DNA of 64,000 nt, from assembly GCA_019802505.1 (NCBI GenBank), contig JAFMOC010000309.1:313501-377500 (forward strand). The letters run 5' to 3'. Below the pieces are notes generated by a model. It worked only from the letters and a program-made list of their open reading frames with translations, was not told the origin of the DNA and ran no database searches. A program made the translations under genes and the position numbers. This DNA comes from Corydoras sp. C115 (taxonomy: Eukaryota; Chordata; Actinopteri; Siluriformes; Callichthyidae). How positions within the stretch are numbered: the first letter of the stretch is position 1; each line of letters starts with the position of its first letter. Below are positions 9,102 to 21,100 of this stretch, piece by piece.

Positions 9102-12100
9102 GTAAGAGCCGTACATACGACGCCTGGCTTTAGATGTTACCTCAGGTGGCACACTAAGTGAGCGTGTGCCCGGTGATGGATTGGCTCCCTGTCCTGGGCA
9201 GGGGGCATGGGGAACCATGAGTCTAGTAGAGGATTAAGCAGGAGTGAAAGTGATTGGCGGCACGGTGGTGGAGTGGTTAACACGTCTGCCTCTCAGTGCT
9301 GGGAATCCAGGTTCGAATCCCAGTCTGGGTGGAGTTTGTTGGCTTTCAGAGGAGTAACTGAGGAGTGGGCTGGGGTTTCAGAGGAGTAACTGAGGAGTAG
9401 GCTGGGGTAACAGAGGAGTAGACTGGGATAACCGAGGAGTAACAGAGGAGTAGGCTGGGGTAACCGAGGAGTAACAGAGGAGTAGACTGGGGTAACCGAG
9501 GAGTAGGCTGGGGTAACCGAGGAGTAACAGAGGAGTAGGCTGGGGTAACCGAGGAGTAACAGAGGAGTAGACTGGGGTAACCGAGCAGTAGGCTGGGGTA
9601 ACCGAGGAGTAACAGAGGAGTAGGCTGGGGTAACCGAGGAGTAACAGAGGAGTAGACTGGGGTAACCGAGGAGTAGGCTGGGGTAACCGAGGAGTAACAG
9701 AGGAGTAGGCTGGGGTAACCGAGGAGTAACGGAGGAGTAGACTGGGGTAACCGAAGAGTAGACTGGGGTAACCGAGGAGTAACAGAGGAGTAGGCTGGGG
9801 TAACCGAGGCGTAACAGAGGAGTAGACTGGGGTAACAGAGGAGTAGACTGGGGTAACCGAGGAGTAACAGAGGAGTGGGCTGGGGTTTCAGAGGAGTAAC
9901 TGAGGAGTGGGCTGGGGTAACCGAGGAGTAACAGAGGAGTAGGCTGGGGTAACCGAGGAGTAACAGAGGAGTAGACTGGGGTAACCGAGGAGTAACAGAG
10001 GAGTAGACTGGGGTAACCGAGGAGTAACAGAGGAGTAGACTGGGGTAACAGAGGAGTAGACTGGGGTAACAGGAGTAGACTGGGGTAACCGAGGAGTAAC
10101 AGAGGAGTGGGCTGGGGTTTCAGAGGAGTAACTGAGGAGTAGACTGGGGTAACCGAGGAGTAACAGAGGAGTAGACTGGGGTAACAGAGGAATAGACTGG
10201 GGTAACCGAGGAGTTACAGAGGAGTAGACTGGGGTAACTGAGGAGTAACAGAGGAGTAGACTGGGGTAACCTTGGAGTAACAGAGGAGTAGACTGGGGTA
10301 ACAGAGGAGTAGACTGGGGTAACCGAGGAGTAACAGAGGTGTAGACTGGGGTAACAGAGGAGTAGACTGGGGTAACAGAGGAGTAACAGAGGAGTAGACT
10401 GGGCTAACAGAGGAGTAACAGAGGAGTAGACTGGGGTAAAAGAGGAGTAGACTGGGGTAACCGAGGAGTAACAGAGGAGTAGACTGGGGTAAAAGAGGAG
10501 TAGACTGGGGTAACCGAGGAGTAACAGAGGAGTAGACTGGGGTAAAAGAGGAGTAGACTGGGGTAACCGAGGAGTAACAGAGGAGTAGACTGGGGTAAAA
10601 GAGGAGTAACAGAGGAGTAGACTGGGGTAACGGGAGTAACAGAAGACTGGGGTAACTGAGGAGTAGGCTGGGGTTTTAGAGGAGTAACCGAGGATTAGAC
10701 TGGGGTAACGGGAGTAACAGAGGAGTAGGCTGGGGTTTTAGAGGAGTAGACTGGGGTAATGGGAGTAACAGGAGTAGACTGGGATTTCAGAGGAGTAAAA
10801 GGAGTAACAGAGGAGTAGCATGGGGTAATGGGAGTAACAGAGGAGTAGACTGGGATTTCAGAGGAGTAATAGGAGTTAAAGAGGAGTAACAGAAGTAGAC
10901 TGGGATTTCAGAGGAGTAAAAGGAGTAACAGAGGAGTAGACTGGGGTTTCAGAGGAGTAAAAGGAGTAACAGGGGAGTAGCATGGGGTAATGGGAGTAAC
11001 AGAGGAGTAGACTGGGATTTCAGAGGAGTAATAGGAGTTAAAGAGGAGTAACAGAGGAGTAGACTGGGGTAATGGGAGTAACAGAGGAGTAGACTGGGGT
11101 TTCAGAGGAGTAAAAGGAGTAACAGGGGAGTAGCATGGGGTAATGGGAGTAACAGAGGAGTAGACTGGGATTTCAGAGGAGTAATAGGAGTTAAAGAGGA
11201 GTAACAGAGGAGTAGACTGGGGTAATGGGAGTAACAGAGGAGTAGACTGGGGTTTCAGAGGAGTAATAGGAGTTAAAGAGGAGTAACAGAGGAGTAGACT
11301 GGGGTTTCAGAGGAGTAATAGGAGTTAAAGAGGAGTAACAGAGGAGTAGACTGGGGTAATGGGAGTAACAGAGGAGTAGACTGGGGTTTAATGGGAGTAA
11401 CAGAGGAGTAGACTGGGGTAACGGGAGTAACAGAGGAGTAGACTGGGGTTTCAGAGGAGTAAAAGGAGTAACAGAGGAGTAGACTGGGGTTTTGGAAGAG
11501 TACGCTGGGGTAACAGGATTAGATTGGAGTAACACAGAAGTAGACTGGGGTGATAGAGGAGTGCGCTGGGGTGACAGAGAAGTAGACTGGGGTAATAGAG
11601 GGGTAACAGGAGTAGACTGGGGTTTCAGAGGAGTAGACTGGAGTATTCAGAGGATTCAAGGTGAATTGGCTGCTCAAAATTGCCCCTTTAAAGTATGGAT
11701 GGTCTTATGAACCCCCCCCCCTCTTTCCAGTGAGTATTGTTGAGTATTATGGGATGGATAATAATTAAAACACTTTACAACTCTGCACACAATAAAACGA
11801 AGGGCGTGCGGTTTCCGAGTCCCGCGTGTTTGTTAGTTTTAAGGTGAATTCTGAGGAACTAATCGCTGAGTAACAGGATACCAGTTTCTCGGGGGAAGAA
11901 AACACTGCCATATAGTGGCCAAATTACAGAACACGTAATAAAAAACAGTCTACAGGCTGTGAATTTATTCATTCATTCGCTTCCTCTTAATCCTCTACTT
12001 GAGTTGTGCCGGGGGGACTCGAGTCCCATGCCTATTTTGGGCGCTGGGACAAAGCGCCAATTCATTGCTGGGCATACACTCCCACACAGACTAAATAGGG

Positions 12101-15100
12101 GCAATTTAAAGAGCCAATTTACCCTGAACCTTTGTTTTTGGACTGTGGAAGGAAACTGGAGAACCCAGGGGAAACCCACGCTGACACGGGGAGAACATGA
12201 TTGGGATTCGAACCGGGATCCGTTTCCATACACGTGGCCGATCTCAGCGATCTCAATGCCGCTTTCGGATTTTTTCAGGATTCATGGGGAATCGGCCGCT
12301 CTAAATTGCCCCTATTATATAGTGGGGGTGTCTGTGTGTCGGTGCTTGTGCCCAGAGAGAGGAAGGGGATCCAGGTTCGAATCCCAATCTGGGTGGAGTT
12401 TCCATGTGGGTGTCTGTGTGGGTTTTCTCCAGGTTCTCCGGGTTTTTTCTCTCACAGTCCAAAAACATGGATTCGTGGTGAATGGCTGCTCTAAATTGCC
12501 CTTATGTAGTGTATGTGAGCGGCATGGTGGCTTAGTGTTTAGCATGTTCTCCTCTGAGCGCTAGGGATCCTGGTTCGAATCCAATCTGGATGGAGTTTGC
12601 ATGTGGGTGTCAGTGTGGGTTTTCTCCGGGTTCTCCGGTTTTTCTCTCAAAGTCCGTGACGTACGAACGCGTGCGGTTTCCGAGTCCCGCGTGTTCCTGT
12701 TAGTTTTCAGGTGAGTTCTGAGGAACCCGAACAGAGAGAACATTACAGAGATAGTTTCGTTGAGCTGAAACTCTAAACCCTCATGTGGACTGAAGTCATT
12801 CGATACATGTTCTGATAAAATTGTTCTCATTTTTTATGAATTAGATGAAAGACGTGCAGCACTCGGTCAAATCTGAAAACCTGAGGAACCTATTATTATT
12901 TACATCAATATAAATCCAGGGCGGCACGGTCGCCTAGTGGTTTAGCATGTTCTCCTCTCAGCGCTAGGGATTCCCGTTTCGAATCCCTATCTGGGTGGAG
13001 TTTCCATGTTCTCCCCGTGTCCGCGTGGGTTTCCTCCCGGTTCTCCAGTTTCCTCCCACAGTCCAAAAACATGGATCAAGTCAATTGAATTCTCCAAATT
13101 GCCCCATATAGAGTGTGTCTGTGTGATTTAGTGTGTGTCCAGCGATAGATTTGTGTCCTGTCCCAGGTGTATCTGCCCAGCGCCTGAAACGTTCTCCCCT
13201 GGATGGGCATGGAGAACCATGGATAATGGATGGATGGATAGTGTGTGTGCCCAGTGATGGATCTCCGGTTTCCTCCCACAGTCCAAAAACATGGATCAAG
13301 TCAATAGAGTTCTCCAAATTGCCCCATATAGAGTGTGTTTGTGTGAGTTTCTTTGTGTTTGAGTGTGTATCCAGTGATAGATTGGCGCCCTGTCATGGTT
13401 GTATCTGCCCAGCGCCTGAAACGTTCTCCCCTGGATGGGCATGGGGAACCCCCCCCCCCCCCGACCCTAATATAGGATAAAGCGGAAGATAATGGATGAA
13501 TATAAATCCATGTAAAGATTTGTTTAAACATATTTTAAAGAGATTAAATGTGATGTTTAAGCCTGAACACAGAACAAAGAAATGATTTCTACAGGTGTGA
13601 CACAGTGCAGTGAGGTTGGGGGTGGGGGTGGGGGTGAGGGTGGGGGGAAGGTATGGTGGCGCCGACGGCGTTGTTCATTAGGATTTCACGGACTAGTCTG
13701 GAGTGGGACATTCGGCGAGTCAGCACATGTAGTTTAATAAAGCAGTAAGATATAAGAGGTGTACATTATATATTATAATTATATAAAAATCACGGAAAAG
13801 CGGTGGTATTAGACCTGACGTGTAGCAGAGTGATTTATTAACAATAAATGAATAATTTATTAACATCCTCGAGGGTCTTATTACTTTTTTATAAAACAAT
13901 TACAAAAAGTGAACACTAATCGCTGAGTAACAGGATACCAGTTTCTCCAAAAGAAAACAGTCAACCTCTGTGCAGCACTCATTAAATTCATTCGCTTCCT
14001 CTTAATCCTCTACTTGAGTTGTGCTGCGGGGGGAACACGAGTCCATGCCTTTAGGGCGCTGGGAACGCGCCAATTCATCGCTGGGCATACACTCCCACAC
14101 AGTAAATAGGGGCAATTTAAAGAGCCAAGAGACCCTGAACCTAGGGGCGGAGTGGAGAGGAGCGTGACTGGGAGAACCCGGAGAAACCCACACAGACAGG
14201 GGGAGAACATGGAAACTCCACCGTGAGGGGATCGAACCGGGAGAGCATGAGGGGCGGAGTGAGAGAGAGCTCAATAATGCCGGCGGATTTTGACTGAGAT
14301 TGATGGGCGGAGTGAGAGGAGGTGAGGGGCGCTAAAGTGCCCCTATATATAGTGGGGGTGTCTGTGTGTCGGTGCGTGTGCCCAGAGAGAGAAGGGGATC
14401 CGGAGTTTGAGAGATCCCAATCTGGGCGGAGTTTCCATGTGGTGTCTGTGGGGCGGTTTTCTCCGGAGTTGCGTGTAGGGGCACAGTCCAAAAAACATGG
14501 ATTCGGAGTGGTGAATGGCTGCTCTAAATTGCCCGGAGTGTATGTGAGCGGCGTGAGTGGCGGAGTGTTTAGCATGTTCTCCTCTGAGCGCTAGGGATTC
14601 CTGAGTTTGAGAGGATCCAAATGGGGATGGAGTTTCCAGTTTCTCCACGTTGAGGGGCGAGTGAGGGTTTCCTCAGGGTTCTCCGGTTTCCTCCCACAGT
14701 CCAAAAACATGGATCAAGATTTAATTCTCCAAAGGGGCGGAGTATAGAGTGAGCTGTGCGCGTGAGTGTGTGTCCAGTGATAGATTTGTGTCCTGCGAGG
14801 GGTGTATCTGCCCCAGCGCCGAAACGTTCTCCCCTGGATGGGCATGGGGAACCCCCCCCCCCCCCCCCCGACCCTATGATAGAGGATAAAGGGGAGGATT
14901 GGATGGATGGATAGTGTGAGGCGGTCCAGTGATGAGAGAGCTGCGTTCTGGGCGGGTGTAGAGAGAGCGCGAGGGGACGGAGTGAAACGAGAGCGGAGGT
15001 TTAGAATTGAGTGGACAAAATAAGAAGTACAGTGTAATAAATAAATGTATTTCTTAAAGCGATTATTATAATTATTAATTATTGATTTGCGGTTAAGCCG

Positions 15101-15132
15101 ATTAGTTTGTCATACTTTCAGCTTGCTTTATT

Positions 15133-15171
<39 letters not shown>

Positions 15172-18100
15172 TTGGGTTTTTCCTCCTGGAGGAAGAATCT
15201 GATTGTGGTTCATGTTCTGAAGCTCGGGGGCTTTGGGGCTCTGGATCATGTCCAAAGAGTTCCCTCTGCCTGCGCAGCACTCAGTGTAAACACCGCTGCC
15301 GTGGCTCCTCCTGATCCAGCCTGCAGGGAACACGTGCTCTTGTTTTCGGGTGAACGTCAGTCATCGCTCAACTGGCAGCGTTCTTTACACTGTAACTGAG
15401 AGAGAGAACATGAGGGGTGGAGTGAGAGAGCGTGAGGGGCGGAGAGAGAGCATGAGGGGCGGAGTGAGAACATGAGGGGCGGAGTGAGAGCGTGAGGGGC
15501 GGAGTGAGAGAGAGCGTGAGGGGCGGAGTGAGAGAGAGCGTGAGGGGCGGAGTGAGAGAGAGCGTGAGGGGCGGAGTGAGAGAGAGCTGGGGTAACAGTG
15601 AGGAGCGTGCTGAGCGGAGTGAGAGAGAGCATGCTTTGGGGCGGAACAGAGAGTAGAGCTGTGGGTAACAGGAGTGAGAGAGAGCTGGGGAGTGAGGGAG
15701 TACGGGGCGGAGTCAGAGAGAGTGTGCTGAGGGGTAGGAGTGAGAGAGAGTACGTGAGGGGCGGGTAACAGAGAGTGACGGGGGGAGTGAGAGAGTGTGA
15801 GAGGCGGAGTTAGAGTGCGTTAGGGGCGAAGGAGAGACGAGAACAGCGCGAGGGGCGGAGTAACAGAGAGCGTGAGGGGCGGAGTGAGGGAGCGTGAGGG
15901 GCGGAGTGAGGAGATGCTGAGGGGCAGGAGTTAGAGTGCGTTAGGGGCAGTGAGAGAGTAGCGCGAGGGGGCGGAGTGAGTGAGAGCGCGAGGGTAACAG
16001 GAGTGACGCGAGGGGCTGGGAGTGAGAGCGGAGGGGCTGGGGTAACAGAGAGTAGCGTGGGGTAACGGAGGGAGTGAGAGGAGGCAGAGGGGCGGGGTGA
16101 GAGAGAGCGCTGAGGGTAACAGAGGAGTGAGAGAGGTCGAGGGGTGGAGTGAGAGAGACGCGTGCGGGTAAGCGGAGGGGGGAGTGTAAGAGAGGAGAGC
16201 GTGAGGGGCGGAGTGAGTAGAGCGAGTGTAAGAGGAGTGAGGGGGAACGAGTGAGAGAGACGTTGAGGGGCGGAGTGAGAGAGAGCGCTGGGGGGAACGA
16301 GGGAGTGAGAGAGAGCGCGAGGGGCGGAGTGAGAGAGAGCGCGAGGGGCGGATGTGACCTGAGAGCTGAGGGGCGGAAGTGAGGGAGCGTGAGGGGCGGA
16401 GTGAGACAACAGGTTCCCTCTAGCGTGAGGGGCGGAGGTTTAGAGTTATGCGAGTGCGTTAGGGGCGGAGTGAGGGGAGAGAGCGCGAGGGGCGGAAGTG
16501 AGTGAGAGCGCGAGGGCGCGGGAGTAGAACCAGCGCTGATGGAAACGGATGAAGAGAGCGAGGGGTGGAGTCTTAAGAGTTTGAGGGCGGAGTGAGAGAG
16601 AGCGCGAGGGGCTTAGTGGTTTAGAGTTCTCCGAGGGGCGGGTGAGAGAGCTGTCTGAGTGGGTGGGTTTCCTTCGTGGAGAGAGAGTGAGGGGCGGAGT
16701 GAGAGAGAGCGTGAGGGGCGGAGCTCATGATGAGAAGAGCGCAGGGGCTGGGAGTGAGAGAGCGTGAGGGGCGAGAGATGAGAGAGAGCGTGGAGGGGTG
16801 GAGTGAGAGAGCATTTGAGGGGCTTGAGTGAGAGAGGAGCGTGAGGGGCGGAGAACCCGAGAGAGAGAGAGCGTGAGGGGCGGAGTGAGAGAGAGCGTGA
16901 GGGGCGGAGTGAGAGAGAGCGTGAGGGGCGGAGTGAGAGAGAGCGTGAGGGGCGGAGTGAGAGAGCGTGAGGGGCGGAGTGAGAGAGCATGAGGGGTGGA
17001 GTGAGAGAGAGCGTGAGGGGCGGAGTGAGAGAGCGTGAGGGGCGGAGTGAGAGAGAGCATTAGGGGCGGAGTGAGAGTATGCTGGGGTAACAGGAGTACG
17101 CGGGGGTTTCAGAGGAGTGTGCTGGGGTAACAGGAGTACACTGAGGTAACAGAGGAGTACGCTGGGGTAACAGAGGAGTGCGCTGGGGTAACAGGAGTGC
17201 GCTGGGGTAACAGGAGTGCGCTGGGGTAACAGAGGAGTGCGCTGGGGTAACAGGAGTGCGCTGGGGTAACAGGAGTGCGCTGGGGTAACAGGAGTACGCT
17301 AGTGTAACAGGAGTACACTGGGGTAACAGGAGTACGCTGGGGTAACAGGAGTACGCTGGGGTAACAGGAGTACGCTTTGGTTTCACAGGCGTACGCTGGG
17401 GTAACAGAGGAGTGCGCTGGGGTAACACAGGAGTGCGCTGGGGTAACAGAGGAGTGCGCTGGGGTAACAGGAGTGCGCTGGGGTAACAGGAGTACGCTGG
17501 GGTAACAGGAGTATGCTGAGGTAACAGAGGAGTACGCTGGGGTAACAGAGGAGTGCGCTGGGGTAACAGAGGAGTACGCTGGGGTAACAGAGGAGTACGC
17601 TGGGGTAACAGAGGAGTATGCTGGGGTAACAGGAGTACGCTGGGGTAACAGGAGTACGCGAGGGTTTCACAGGAGTACGCTGGGGTAACAGGAGTACGCG
17701 AGGGTTTCACAGGAGTACGCTGGGGTAACAGGAGTACGCTGGGGTAACAGGAGTACGCGAGGGTTTCATAGGAGTACGCTGGGGTAACAGGAGTACGCTG
17801 GGGTAACAGGAGTACGCTGGGGTAACAGGAGTACGGGAGGGTTTCACAGGAGTACGCTTGAGTAACAGGAGTACGCTAGTGTAACAGGAGTACGCTGGGG
17901 TAACAGGAGTAGGCTGGGGTAACAGAGGAGTACGCTGGGGTAACAGGAGTAGGCTGGGGTAACAGGAGTACGTTGGGGTAACAGAGGAGTATGCTGGGGT
18001 TTGAGATCAGAAACCCTCTTCACCTCCTGACCTCAGCTGTAATGTTCTGAGTTCTGATCTATTTTTAGAACAGAGAACCATGTGACACGTGAAGCAGAAC

Positions 18101-21100
18101 AGCAGCCTGAGCAACAGGTTCCTCTAACGAGTTCCAGCCGTTAAACCCGTCGCTATGGAAACAGTAACCTTCAGTCCTGATTCTCTTAATTGTTTAATAA
18201 CTGGAATCCAGGACGGCACGATGCCTTAGTGTTTAGCATGTTCTCCTTTCAGCGCCGGGGATCCAGTTTGAATCCCAATCTGGGTGGAGTTTGCATGTTC
18301 TCCCTCTGTCTGTGTGTGTGGGTTTCCTTCCATCCATTATTTCCTTCCATCAGTCCACTATTTAGGGGGGGGGGGGGGGGGTTCCCCATGCTCATCCAGG
18401 GGAGAACGTTTCAGGCGCTGGGCAGATACACCCAGGACAGGATGCCAACCTATCACCAAACACACACTATATGGGGCAATTTGGAGAATTCATTTGACCT
18501 TGATCCATGTTTTTGGACTGTGGGAGGAAACCGGAGAACCCGGAGGAAACACATGGGGACACGGGGAGAACATGCTAAACACCAAGTCACTGTGCCGCCC
18601 TAAAATTAAATAATTAATTCTTCCATTATCTTTCGCTTCATCCTCTACTAGTGTCACGCTATATGGGGCAATTTAGAACATTCAATTTACCTTGAATCCA
18701 TGTTTTTGGACTGTGGGAGGAAACGAGGATTAATTCATAAATGCGGTTTATTAAAATCATAATCGTTAATTATCTGGTGCCGTATTTAACACAAACACAG
18801 GATACAGAGGAGTAGTCTGGGATTTCAGAGGAGTATGCTGGAGTAACAGGAGTATGCTGGGGTAACAGGAGTATGCTGGAGTAACAGGAGTACACTGGGG
18901 CAACAGAGGAGTATGCTGGAGTAACAGAGGAGTATGCTGGGGTAACAGGAGTATGCTGGAGTATGCTGGAGTAACAGGAGTATGCTGGCGTAACAGAGGA
19001 GTATGCTGGAGTAACAGAGGAGTATGCTGGGATAACAGGAGTATGCTGGAGTAACAGGAGTATGATGGGTTAACAGGAGTATGCTGGCGTAACAGGAGTA
19101 CGCGGGGGGTTCAGAGGAGCATGCTGGAGTAACACAGGAGTATGCTGGGGTAACAGGAGTATGCTGGAGTTACAGGAGCAACAGAGGAGTATGCTGAGGT
19201 AACAGGAGTATGCTGGGGTAACAGGAGTATGCTGGCGTAACAGGAGTATGCTGGCGTAACAGGAGTATGCGGGGGTTCAGAGGAGTATGCTGGGGTAACA
19301 GGAGTATGCTGGGGTAACAGGAGTATGCTGGAGTATGCTGGAGTAACAGGAGTATGCTGGGGTAACAGGAGTATGCTGGAGTAACAGGAGTACGCGGGGG
19401 GTTCAGAGGAGCATGCTGGAGTAACACAGGAGTATGCTGGGGTAACAGGAGTATGCTGGAGTTACAGGAGTAACAGAGGAGTATGCTGAGGTAACAGGAG
19501 TATGCTGGCGTAACAGGAGTATGCTGGCGTAACAGGAGTATGCTGGCGTAACAGGAGTATGCGGGGGTTCAGAGGAGTATGCTGGGGTAACAGGAGTATG
19601 CTGGGGTAACAGGAGTATGCTGGGGTAACAGAGGAGTATGCTGGGGTAACTGGAGTAACAGGAGTAACAGAGGAGTATGCTGGGGTAACAGGAGTAACAG
19701 AGGAGTATGCTGTGGTAACAGAGGAGTATGCTGTGGCAACAGAGGAGTATGCTGGGGTAACAGGAGTATGCTGGGGTAACAGGAGTATGCTGGAGTAACA
19801 GGAGTACGCTGTGGTTTCAGAGGTGTATGCTGGAGTAACAGAGAAGTATGCTGGAGTTACAGGAGTAACAGAGGAGTATGCTGGGGTAACAGGAGTATGC
19901 TGGGGTAACAGGCGTAATCCTGTTACCCCAGCGTACTCCTCTGAAACCCCAGCGTTCTCCTGTTACCGGTTTCTCCAACAATCAAAAACCTGCCATCTAA
20001 TGGCCAAATTACAGAATGCAGTTTATTGTAATGTATTGTATCCATCCATTATCTTCTGCTTAATCCTCTATTAGGGTCGGGGGGGGGGGGGGGGGGGTTC
20101 CCCATGTAAATCCAGGGGAGAAAGATTTGGCCCTGGGCAGATACACCCAGGACAGGGTGCCAACACACACACTATATGGGGCAATTAGGAGAATTCAATT
20201 GACCTTGATCCATGTTTTTGGACTGTGGGAGGAAACCGGAGAACCCGGAGGAAACCCACGCGGACACGGGGAGAACATGCAAACTCCACCCGGATGGGGA
20301 TTCGAACCGGGAATCCCTAGCGCTGAGAGGAGAACATGCCAACCACTAAGCCACCGTGCCACCCGGTTTACCTTCAATCAGTTATTTGAACTATTTATAA
20401 TTAATTAATATTATTTTTAGCGACACGCTGGCTTAGTGGTTTAGCATGTTCTCCTCTCAGCGCTAGGGATTACCGGTTCGAATCCCCATCTGGGTGGAGT
20501 TTCCATGTTCTCCCCGTGTCCGCGTGGGTTTCCTCCGGGTTCTCCGCTTTCCTCCCACAGTCCAAAAACATGGATCAAGTCAATTGAGTTCTCCAAATTG
20601 CCCCATATAGAGTGTGTCTGTGTGAGTGAGTGTGTGCCCAGTGATAGATTGGCGTCCTGTCCTGGGTGTATCTGCCCAGCGCCCGAAATGTTCTCCCCTG
20701 GATGGGCATGGGGAACCCCCCCCCCCCCCCCGTGACCCTAATAGAGGATAAAGCAGGAGATAATGAATGAATGAATGTTATTTTTGTAGGTCTACTGGTT
20801 TTTCCGAGGTCATCGTGGTGGTGGGAGGCTGTGAGCGAGTCGGGGGCTTTAATCTGCCCTACACTGAGTGCTACGACCCGGTGACCGGAGAGTGGAAGTC
20901 CCTGGCCAAACTTCCCGAATTCACCAAGTCGGAATATGCAGTGTGCGCCCTTCGGAATGACATCCTGGTCTCTGGTAAGCCTGTTCTTCATTGATTGGTT
21001 AACGATCACATGGTTTTATTGATATTGTTATTGCAGGTGTGCTGTTCTTACATTTATACATAAAAATATACATTATGTTTGGGGGCGCGGCACGGTGGCT

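Noticed and set aside
9336..11655. CRISPR array
   Set aside because: Units are contiguous without unique spacers and the genome is eukaryotic.
15357..17710. Minus-strand frames rich in SLRPSRSL and YSCYPSVLL
   Set aside because: Low-complexity translations of the two minisatellites in intron 1.
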